From Ariolimax columbianus (lineage: Eukaryota; Mollusca; Gastropoda; Stylommatophora; Arionidae), in contig JAVGWX010000011.1 in NCBI GenBank assembly GCA_036924085.1, positions 26,591,976 to 26,655,975 of the forward strand: DNA of 64,000 nucleotides, in the 5' to 3' direction. This document shows, one piece after another, positions 26,801-38,800 of this stretch. The position numbers and the translations under genes are program-made. Positions within the stretch are counted from its first letter, which is position 1; each line of letters starts with the position of its first letter. The notes beneath the pieces were generated by a model. That model was not told the origin of the DNA. It did not search any database and saw nothing but the letters and a program-made list of their open reading frames with translations.

Positions 26801-29800
26801 TCTAGAGTAGCAAGGAATAGGCTGCGACTATATTGCAATGCTTCAATAGTGTTACAGCGGGTGTACTACAGTCATCTGTCCATTCACACAGCCTGTCACA
26901 ATCGCCACAGAGAAAGGGGTAAGATAGGGTGATCGTATCTCGCCCAACGTTTTCTCCGTCTGCCTCGATTCGGTGATTAGACTCTGCGACTGGAAAGAAA
27001 AAGACATCGCAATAGACGGACGGCAACTTAACTACCTCTGATTTGCTGACGATATTGTGCTCATCAAGGTGATGTTCTCTGATACAACAAAAATGCTGGC
27101 AGCACAAGATGTAGAGGGCAGGAAGGCAGGTCTCATGATAAACCTAAACAAAACGAAAGTCATGCATAATCGTTTTACAGAGCCTAACTCTGTGCTTCTA
27201 AGCAAGCACACTTAGAAGACGTTCTCGATTTTGTCTAGCTCAGCCATCTCCTCAAGATGGAGAATAACATGAAGTCACGGCGCCAATGCACAGGTTCGGC
27301 CGCCCTCAACTCCATGAAGATAGTGGCAGATGCCACAGAAAACACCAAACTGCATGCAGTCTTATTAGACTTAGCTGTCTTGCCGGCACTGTGTTACGTC
27401 GGTGAAACATGGCCACTAACGAAAGCGCTAGAGAACTAATTACGGACAACACGCGCCTCACTTGAAAGCCGTCTTGTAGGACTGACAATTAGGCAACAGT
27501 GACAGAGGGGCCTTCACAACAGCAACATCCAAAGAATGTTACAAGCCAAAGACATTCACCAGCATATAAACCACTCAAAACATTGATGGGTTGGCCACAT
27601 CGCAAGAAGAAAAGACGAGCGCTGGAGATGTCACCCACTAAATGGCAAGATTCGATAGAGAGGAACAATAGCATGATGTGGCCCTATATAGAATAAATTG
27701 CTCATCCACTGGTCAACTAGTGCCCGCAAGCGTAACGAGTGGAAACAAAGTTGGGACCCACACAAATCCAACTACCTTGTTGAGGAACGGTTAATTAAAA
27801 TTAATATTATTTAAAAAATTTAGCTAAATTTATGAACTAAACATTGTAGGACACATAATTAAATTGTCTATGACATGAAGTGTTCTTAATAAAGATTATA
27901 TATTGGTATGAAGCGTTCAGTGATATTAATGCGCAGATGGAAATTCCAGAGAATACATTTCTTTGTTACCTTTGAATATCCATAAATTGAACTGTTCACA
28001 TAATAAATAATTTCTAAAACAAAGAATTCATAGCTTTAAAAACCATTTCTGAAAAATTAGACAATAATGTAAAACATGTACAAATTGCACATCGTTTTGA
28101 GAAAATGACAGCATCACGTGTCCCGGAGGTTTAGTTATAATTTTGTCTTCCTAACCAAAGGTAGTTTGTTGCTATGCAACAATGGCAGACGCTAGTGTTA
28201 AAAATACGATTTCCAACAGATCAGTTCAGCGTTGCGATTTCCAGTCGAGCAAATAAGACGCTGAAAAGCGTTAAATAAAAGCTTGGAAAAAAGGGTAAGC
28301 GCACCATGATGGCGCCTAACCGGCTGCAGTCTAGACTTGTTCTCGTTATTAGTCCATTATGGATGCAACCAGGCCACAGATTTGACTGGAATTCACACTA
28401 GTTGATAACTTACACTTGTATCCATGGAAATGTGTTGCGGTTTTCCAATTGGATTAGTTTGTTGCATCATTTTGTGGTTGTTTTCCCCTTTAGTTGTTTT
28501 GGCATGATCTTTGGTTATTTGCAAGTGTTTCGGTTACAGTTGTCATATTTCCACGGTCCAGTGCACACAGCTGAACCTTACGAGATTGACTACCTTCGCT
28601 CTATTTGCTGACAGTGCTGGTTTTGGTGTGCCTGGGAGATGTGCACACAGGTCAACAATAATGGACTAACACATCGCCTTAGAGAGATTGGACCCTGCCC
28701 GGCTAGCAACATGTCCATGACACATCGCTCATGTGGGGAGTGATGCTGTAGAGAGATAAGGCACTCGCCTCTCTAACGGAAACAGTGGGCAGTTGAATCC
28801 CGCAATTTTCAAGTGACCCCTGGTATCAAAGGAGGTGTGTTCAGAGTGCCTGCATCCTGAGTTACCTTCAGTCATCTTGACTCATGGTCTTGCCACTGGT
28901 CCAATGTACGGGGCTGTGGTGGTTAGTGCACTGGCTTCCCAGTCAGACAATCTGATCGCAAAACCAGCCCCTGTGGTCGTCCCAGCCACGAAAATTTTGT
29001 GCCAGAAAGTCTGGGAAGTAAAGGCACCCAGCGTGATACTGACCAAATCATCCACTAAGTGCCGTTCGTTACAAAATAATATGGGTCTAACACCATATAT
29101 CCTATGCGCCGCACGGTGTGACGGGATCTTTTTTTTTTAACTGGTCCAACGTAGCTCAGGACGAGAGAGTGAGGTTGATGACCAGCGCAGTTTCTTCCTC
29201 ACTATAATCCAAATACAGCACAAGTTACATTATCAAGACAAAACCATCTGATGATGTAGCCATCATCACATGCAATGGGCAGCTAACTAAAAAAGAACCT
29301 TATGAGAACATTAGTTGCAGCCCTTTGTTCAAAGGGAAATCAGAATGAATAAGTCAAGTCCAGATAGGTCTTTCAGTGGCATCTCAACTCTCTCCCCATT
29401 TTTCTTGGTCTAGGCTGCTACTTCATCCACAAAGAGAAGAATGTAGTCCATGAAAGCTCTGGTATCGAGGTCTACTACCAGTGTGGGCAGCAGAACACAG
29501 AGAGCAACATGTTGCTGGAGCTATTCTGTCAGGTCAGATCCTGTTGTGCATGCCAGCTTTTGATGTATCCGATCATTTAGTAATAGTTCTATCAGATCAG
29601 ATCTTGTTGTGTGTGCCAGTTTTTGATGTATCCGATCATTTAGTAATAGTTCTATCAGATCAGATCTTGTTGTGTGTGCCAGTTTTTGATGTATCCGATC
29701 ATTTAGTAATAGTTTTATCAGGTCAGATCTTGTTGTGCATGCCAGTTTTTAATAGCAGTTTTTAATGTATCAAGTTCATTTAGTAATAGTTTTAGCAAAT

Positions 29801-32800
29801 CAGATATTTTATAACAAATTTTTCAGTTATCAGATCATATCATGTGAAACAGTTTTATCAGGAAGCAGATCAGATCATTTATAAAAAATGTTTCATTTAT
29901 CAAATCAGTTCATTTATCAGATTTATCATGTATAAAATTATTTTGTAAAAGTTTTATGATGTGTCAGATGGGATCTTTTATAACAGATTTTTCATTTACC
30001 AAATATAATAGTTTTATCATGTATCAGATCAAATCTTTTATAATAAATTTATCAGATTAGATAATTTATAATAGTTTTATTATGTACCAAACCTTTTATA
30101 ATAGTTTTATTATGTACCAAACCTTTTATACAAGTTTTAAAATTTACCAGATCATTTATAATAGTTTTATAATTTATAACAGTCTTATCATGTATCAGAC
30201 CTGTTATAACAGTTTTATTATGTACTAGCTGTAGCACTTGGGTTTGCACCGGAAATAGCATAGTTTTCCGATCGGATTGAATTAGTGGAATTCTTGGATT
30301 GAAAACATTTTCCCTGATTGTGCACTGCTTTCAAGATTGTGGCCTCATTACATAAATTTCTCTCCCCCCCCCCCCCCCCTAATTTGTCCATCTGACAACA
30401 CCATGTGGTCTCCCAGTTGGGGATCATGGATCTTCACCTCCACTTGCTGCATGTCATTTCTCAGTTCCTCTATTCGTCTTCTTCCATATTATTCTTTTGA
30501 GTTTTCCAATATTTTCTTCTCTCTGCTTCCTTCTCCCCTGCAAAATTGCTCTGTGTCACTGAATCAACATCTTTCCCCGTGGTTTAACCCATAAAAGGGG
30601 GAAGAAGACAAACTTCTGGTAAGACACAACATACTGATCAGACATGTTAGTCAGGATCAGGCAAAATATACTGGCCATGGCCCTCACCTCAGCTTCCTCG
30701 TAGCCTTCCCTGGGAATGAGTTATTGTCATGGCTGACGGGATGAGGGATCGACGTGATCCATGTAGTAGTGAGTGACACGCAGATGAGGCCAACCATAGC
30801 ACAACCTCCTGGAAAACTCCAGGCCACCTTCATCAGCACGCTCGGGATGTGAGGAAAGTTACTCCAACCCGCCACTTAACGTCCTTTTCAGGGCACACAA
30901 AAGAGGAACCTCCTCATTGTGGGCATTCGGAACAACAATAACCGTGCTCTATTCTTCTCCATATTCTTTTGTAGAGAATCTCAGCACAATTATTTTGTCT
31001 GAGTAGCGGCCGTTAAGCCTACTCTTTTCAATCTCAATCTGCCAAGGATTTTTAACGTGCTCAACACTGAATAAGGAAGTCCGATCTCACTACCCAGAGA
31101 TCAGAGGAATTTTTACCAGAAGATTCATGTGAAAAAATCCGGTCTCCACTGTGATTCGAAGCCACAACTTCCGGAACCCGAGGGGGACACCTTACCTTGA
31201 GACCACTGAACGTTGGGCTTCATGTGTAGACAAAATTTTTTAAAAGCATGGCGAACAAGAAGAACACTAATTTAGATCACTATGGGCCACATCTGCATTG
31301 GCATACTTCTCTCAGCGATGTTCCCACTGCTGGAAGTCATTTTTGGGAATCTTTAGACATTTCGTCACATTTTTCTTGATTTCTTCTATGTCCTGAAATC
31401 TTGTTCCTTTGAGTGGCACATTGAGTGTTGGTACGAGCCAAATAGCCATGTCTGGTAGGGAGAGTAGGGAGACCTATCTAATGCTGTGTTTCAGCAACAA
31501 ATTAATAATGCGTTTGAATGCATGGACTGTAGCATTGCCTTAATAAATCTACCAGGCCCACACATTGCACCTCATCCAGGATTTTGTTCACATATAAACA
31601 CTCTCTCATCTTGCATAACATATATTGGTAATCATTTGCCCCTTATTGTTATTATTGACAGAACATATATCCCCTTATTCTTGTCCTTGGGAAAAGGCTT
31701 AAAAACAGCCCAAATTGGTCGAGAGTGAGCGATGCAGCCCTATGTCCCAAGGGGTAGGATAAGTCATATATTTGTTTAACATCTCTCAACAAATGTTGAG
31801 ATTGAAATTCTAGACAACCTGTTGTCAGTGATGTTAATTGTAAATGGTGAATAAAAATCCTTCAGGTGATTGGAGAGCCATGCTTCAATATTCTAAGGAC
31901 ACAAGAACAGCTAGGTACTTTGTTTTTGTTGTGTGTTGGTATGTTGTGCGTTAATTTGGGTTTTTGTATGTTGGTTTGTTGATTGGTTTGGATTTGTTGT
32001 GTATTGGTTTGGGTTTCTTCTATGTTTGTGTGTTGCTTTGGGTTTGTTGTATGTTGGTTTGGGTTTGTTGTGTGTTGGTTTGTGTATGTTGGATTATTGT
32101 GTGTTGGTATGTTTTCCATTGGTTTGGGTTTGTTGTGCATTGGTTTGTGTTTGTTGTATGTTGGTTTGTTGTGTTTTGGTTTGTTGTGCATTGTTTTAGG
32201 TTGTTGTGTGTTGGTATGTTGTTCTTTGGTTTGTTGTGTACATGCAAGTGTGCACTGGATAAACAAAAGAGCATCTAGATGCAATGCTGGATATCTGAGA
32301 GTTCACCTTAATTTCAAGCTCTGGACTAAAACATTCATTGTAGAGTTAGTTACACTTTAACCTGCAGTCCTGCATGATATGTTCTGGTGTTTGATTGGAT
32401 GCTCCACAATTGCACGTGGCCGTGTCTCTGAGACCCATTTTGTGGAGGTGGACCTTGAGTCTGTAATGTCCCGTTCTGAGTCTGAAGATCTTTGTCTGCC
32501 CATCTCTGCCATGTTTGTTTGCCTATCTCTGCCATGTTTATCTATACTGTCATTTTCTGGCTTGTATTCTTTGTGCTGGTCTTTCCATTCTGTCTTCATG
32601 GATCGTTTTATCAGTGTCTTTGTTTCTTTATAGATCTGTAGATGGCAAATCTGCATGCCACCACTTCCGGCTTTTGCGAGCTCATCTACTTTCTCATTTC
32701 CAAGGATCCCAAAGTCGGCCGGAATTCACTGTAAGACTAGATCTGTGTTTTGAGACAGCAATCCGATGTTTTATTTTGTTTCATGTGAGAGTCCATCTTG

Positions 32801-35800
32801 CTCTGGGCTTGAGATGGCTTGGAGTACACTCCTGGAGTCTGTTAGAATGGCCTTTTCCCTTGCAGCTGTGTTTTGGTTGATAAGAATATGGGTTGCTGCA
32901 TGAACAGGCATTGCTTCAGCTCTGAAATTTATGGCACTATGACAATCATCATCAAAATATGTCAGCCCCCCTGTGAAGCACAAGTCTTCAACAAATACAC
33001 ACCAAGTCATCTTGTTCTGTGCTATCCACTTCAACTCGTTCCTTGTCTATCCAGCCATTCTTTCAAAATTTTACAGGGTACATAGTGTTCAGTGGTGTCC
33101 GGAGATCTAAAGGAGTGCAGGGTCTAAGGGTAATTGTACAGTCAGCGAAGCCTCCTCAGTATGTCGAAGGAAGGATCGAAGCATTTTTACAGAAAATGGA
33201 AGTAAGTTCTGTTTTTACTCACAGTCCCGTATTTACCTGAATATAAGATGACCCGTATGTTGATAACTTGAAATTCGGGGGGAAAACCCTATTTATGAAT
33301 TAGAGTAGTCAATATTTAATCATAATAATAGTTGCCCATCGCAAGTGAAGATGGCGACAGCATCATACTATGGTCTCTGATTGCTGTAAAGACGAATCCT
33401 GGAATGGCATACCCTGCCACATTCAATACACACATCTGGGAAGCCGGCTGGGGAAAAGTTTGTGCTGCTTTTGCGAACAGCATGTTTTTGCTGAGCCTTC
33501 GTGATGGCTGTACTCTCTGCGATCTAAGCACCATCGGTAATACTAGCGCGTCAGGTGGTACGGTTTTGTGCAACCATCTCCCAGGAGGTGACATCAATAT
33601 TCCACTACGACCGAGTCAATATTTAGTCGCCAGACAATGATTCTTATCTTATAATTAAATACACATTACTGGTTTTATTTCGCGGTTCTTTATTATTATG
33701 TAGAATTTTTAAGTTTTAATATATTTCTAGGAAGCTTTAACATCAATCCTGCCATGTTGTTAGTCCGAATTGTAATGTTTAAGTACATTATCTTGTCTCT
33801 TTTTTTAAAAATGTAATGAAGCTATCAACAACGATTTAGATGGTGGAACGATAATTGCCGATAAGGAGTGTTTGGAAATCAACCAATGACAACTCCGCAT
33901 TATACCATTGTTGAAATTAATCAATCAAAAGTGTCGGCTGTCTTTGTAGGCCTACAAACGGTGTTAGAAAACACATTTTATAGTTCATTTTTAACTGTAA
34001 GATCACAATTTGGTTGTTTGCCTTTTTTTTAACAGTTTCGCCTATTTAGTATTGTTATTGAGCTATGAAAGCAGCCAACAGGGCAGGAAATCTGCAGCAC
34101 AGTACATCGTAATAGCTGACAGCAACACACAGAAAATTTTGTGCCATGAAAAAATGTTGCTTGCTAAAACAGGCCTCCACCTAATCTCAGAAACATATGG
34201 CAGACGCAGAGTTTCTTTGTTCGGTTATGTTGTTCGGCTGAACCAGGAAACCCCTGCCCACAAGATACTACACAAGTCGTTCCTCGGCACCAAAAGTCTT
34301 CCCCCGAGGCACAGAAGAGGCCGTCCCCAAACAGTATGGCTCCAGCAAGTAGCAACCTCCTCCTTCGCCCTGGACAAGGCCTGGAACCATGTCACAGCTG
34401 TTGGTCATGGTTGTGGCTGACCAACACAACGGGCCTCAGACGCCTAAGCGAACATTATTATTATAATATGAAAATATCTGCTATTTATTGTTGTTTAAAC
34501 ATGCATGGTTGAGTTTACTTGACGTTTTGTTTTTGGCTGGTTACAGTGGCTCTTCTTACATCCAATCCAGAGATTTACTTGAGAAGGTGGACCTAAGTCC
34601 TACTGGCTGTAGTGCAGTGTGAGGCTCCTCACTAAGCTCACAACTATGGGGATTACAATGTTGATCCCCACATCATTGGTCAGACTGCTGTGCATCCTGT
34701 TTCAACGACTACGACCAAGAACGTGGGGTCTTGAGTCAGAATATTTTGTCTGACTCTGATTATTCTTTGCTCTCTACTTATCTCACAGAAGTATACCAGT
34801 TTTTGTTGATTATTTCTGAATGCCAACAATGAAAAGGTTACTCTTTTTTGCGCCCTGAAAAGGCCGTTAAATGGCGACATACAGTAGCTTTCCTCATATC
34901 CCAAACGTGCTGATCAAGGTGGATTGGGTCCTCCAAGTGGTTGTGCTATGCTTGGCTTCATCTGTGTGTCACTCACTACTATGGGAATCACATTGATCCC
35001 TCACCACGTTAGCCAGGCTACATGAAAACAGGGAGGACTACTAGGAAGCCGAGGTGAGGATCTTGGCCAGTATGTTCTGCCTGACCCTGACTAACATGTC
35101 TGATCAGTATATTAACCTGACCAGACGTTAGTGTTTCTCTCCAAAGTATACCAGTAAAATGCATCATCATCATGAAGCATTTCCTTTGCAGAACATCACT
35201 CCTACAACAGCTGATCTGTAAGGTTCTCGATCTCTAGCCAGAACTCCAGCCTTTGTCGCTGTCATCTCTAGGACCTCAGTGATGCCTTGTGTCTATCATC
35301 TTTTTGGTCTGCCTCTGCCTCACTTTCCAGGCACCATAGCCTCTAGTATTGTTCTCTCTAGGTCATTATGGCATTTGATGTGGTCAAAATATTTAAGTTT
35401 TCTCTGCAAGATATTGTTTACTAACCAATTTTCCTCAATATCCAGTTCTTTTAGGATATCTGCATTTCTCCTTTTTGCTATCCATGGTATTTTGAGCACC
35501 CTTGTGTAGCATTTTAGTTCAAAAAATTCAATCCTTTTCTTAAGTGTTTGTGTGTTGGTCCACGTTTGACATCCATACGTTGCCACCGGGAAGATGTAAT
35601 TTGGCCGGATTCTTATGTTCGTCATTTTATTAGAGTTCTGCTATAAGTTTCTCATTTTATTTAACCTCTGCATTGCCATAGCCATTCTCCGTCTTACTTC
35701 CTTCAGAAAATTCTCGATTGTAGCTCATAATTGAGCTGAGGTACCAGTACTCAAAACTTGTGACTTTCTCAATCTCCTGTTGTTCTAGAATAACTTTAGG

Positions 35801-38800
35801 TTTGGTTTTTGTCTTATCTGTCCTCATTATCTTGGTTTGACTTATATTCAGGTATAGATTTTCGTATTCACTGTGTTATTTTACCGACAGGATCATCAGT
35901 TTCAGCCCTGCAGCACTCTTTGAGAAAACAACTATTTCATCTGCTATCTGATAAAATGCATATCTAATTTAATATGTTTGCATTAACGCCTCAGTAGCGT
36001 GGAAGCTACAGCACACATTTGGTCTCATTTATGTCTCACCTAGGATGTGATCCAGAACATGACGGAAGAAGAGTTCAACAAACACATTGCAGCGCTAGCC
36101 TCCAAACGGCTGGAGAAGCCCAAGAAGTTGGTCCAGCAGAACAACAAGTACTGGACTGAGATCATCTCAAACTACTACAACTTTGATCGAGGTTTGCTGC
36201 TCATTGGCATCATCATTATCATCTTGTGAAATGTTCATTTCAGTTCAAGTGCCATCTTCACATCGAAGGTCGGCTGCAATGGATTTCCAGTTATACGCCA
36301 TCTCTTGCCATGTTGTTGTTTAATGCCCACAATAAGTAAGTTGACTCTTTTGTGCGCCCTGACAAGGGTGTTAAGTGTTGAGTTGTAGTAGCTTTCCTCA
36401 CATCCTGTGTTGATGAAGGTGGACCGCGGTCCTCTATGTGGTTGTGCTATGCTTGGCTTCATCTGTGTGACACTCACTACTACAGGGTCACAACAATCCA
36501 CATCTCATCAGCCAGGCTGCCTTGATAACAGCCTTGTTTCCAGGGGACGCTACTTGGAAGAGAGAGTGTGGTCTTGGTCAGTTATTGTCCCTGACCTGAC
36601 GTGCTGGTCAGCATGTTGTCCCTGACCTGACGTGCTGGTCAGCATGTTGTCCCTGACCTGACGTGCTGGTCAGCATGTTGTCCCTGACCTGACGTGCTGG
36701 TCAGCATGTTGTCCCTGACCTGACGTGCTGGTCAGCATGTTGTGCCTGACTGGACTAGCATCTCAGTTCCCCATCTCTTGCCATAATAGTGCAATCTTCC
36801 AGGCTTTTTCCAATCCATCTGCTGATGTTATCCGCTCACTTATAATGCTGTCTGCCTCCTGAACGACTGTCTTCACCCCTACTCTCTAGTATGGTTTTCA
36901 ACAAAGCCGTTTTTTTTGTAACTGTCTAACCCTGATTTCGGTCATTAATTTGTCACCCCCAACATTTTTTATACCTTCACATTCATTTTCTTCTCTTTTT
37001 ACGAAATGCAACCCAATCTTCCAAATACCCACATTTCGAAGGCTTCAGTACTTTTTTCAAACTTGTTAATCAGTGTCCATGTTTCTGCACCATAAAGTAG
37101 TGGTGAGTATACATAACAGCTGACAACTCATTTTCAATTTTTGATTTATCTGTGTTGTTTTTTTTTGTGGTTATTTATCTTTTCTCCAAAGCGGTGTGTG
37201 TTGCACTGTTTTTATTTTTGTGCATGTCGGTCCAGTGCATCCGTCTTTGACATGCATTTTATGTGAGGGTCTGCTTCGTCCTGCATTTTCTAAGGGTTTG
37301 CTTTTCTGGGGTAATAGCCGGTGCTGTGATTGAGAAGCGAACTCAGCATCATCGGGTTGTTTTCCTAATGATAAAGGCAAGTAGTTACAAGTCCGAAGAC
37401 TAGTAAATTTTCTTTTTTTTATATATACATATTTCTCTTTTCTCATAGTTGCTCCTCTTCTACCTTTGGGGGTGCAGAGGTCTTTTTTTGTATATACTTC
37501 CAATCCTGTGTGCAGACTAACAAGTGATTGGCCTGTTGTGATTTCGCATAATCTTGTCCTTCACGCCAGCCGCTGTTGGGTAGGAATTTCACTAACTTCA
37601 TGTACCCGGACAATGGCTAATAGCCTGCTCTTTTACATTTTCAATAGCCAAGAGTTCTTTTATCTGCACAGCATGTACACGGGAACTCTGATAGAACAAG
37701 TTGCCTGATCTCATCTTGAGACGAGGGGAGCGTTGAAACTTGCGGGATTCAAATATCCACTCTTTCACACTTTCATTTCTTCAGATACAGCAACCCATTT
37801 CTTATATGTTATATGAAGGGGTAGTCATTAACCGTTATGATACGGGCCAAAAGAGTGACCCCCCCCCCCCCCCCCCCCCCCCCCCCCGTAACTTCATTAT
37901 TTTTCGTCACATCACGTAATGGTTGTTGACTTTGAGAGACTCTAAGCTGTTTTTATATCTATATATGATTTTGTCGTGTGTAGAGACATAAAGAACTTGT
38001 TGGTGTTAGTGCTCTCCATGGGCACTAAACTGCGCATCTACAAGTCGTGCGTGATCCTGGTCCTCGTGTATGGCTCCGAGACCTGGACCCTGCATAAAAG
38101 CGACACCTCCTAACTTGAGGCTTTCCATATGTGAAATCAGACACATCCTTGGCATTCGTTGGTTCGATTTTGTCCGAAATGTAGCCGTTTCTGTAAAGAC
38201 ACATCTCCCCTGTCTCGGTTATTCTGGAACGTCGCCGCATTTCCATTTTCGGTCATGATGTCCGACTAGACAAGGAGGTCCCAGCTCACCAGATTCTTCA
38301 AAAGACAGTCAACAGTGCAAACAGCCTCCACCCTGCTGGCTGGAAGCGCAAGAGAGGTCGTTACCGTGGCTTCAACAGGTACTGGCTTCCCCACAAGCCT
38401 TAGAGGAGGCCTGGCAGCACGCAGTTACAACTGGACACGGTGGTGTTCATCCGGCCCCAGACGCCTAAGCGAACATTGTTGTTGTTGTTGGTGTTATTGT
38501 TTTTATTGTGTGTGTGTTTGTTTATGTAGATAAATTAATTACGTTCGTAGTTGATAAAAAAAACCCAAAAAAAACCCACAACCACCCAAGCGGAAGCGGG
38601 TGAATCTGTTTGTGCTATTTTTCAACACCATAAACTTCATCTTCTTGTATCTCAGAAACTAACTAAATAGATCTACCTCAGAAAAATTCGCTGCAGAAAT
38701 TTAACTTCCCCATTCTCAATAATGGGTGAATCTTCAAATCTATGTGAAACACAGAAATCTTTTCCAAAAGTCTTTTAAAAAATTCAAAATCGCCATTGTT

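Larger units (their letters stand above)
25940..28274 (+). mobile_element. MITE-2 copy carrying a nested LINE
   Basis: TTAA at 25940-25943 and 28271-28274, termini CCCTTTCCAGC / GCTGAAAAGCG. The two MITE halves (25940-26045, 27797-28274) are contiguous in the 23199-23787 copy. Confidence 0.75.

Noticed and set aside
29481..29765. ORF extending IDE exon j for about 75 more codons
   Set aside because: The exon j donor at 29533 fits the IDE alignment; the extension is the tandem repeat.
31862..32360. Gln/Asn/Thr-rich ORF (minus) and Cys/Val/Phe-rich ORFs (plus)
   Set aside because: Products of the G/T-rich simple repeat after IDE exon k.
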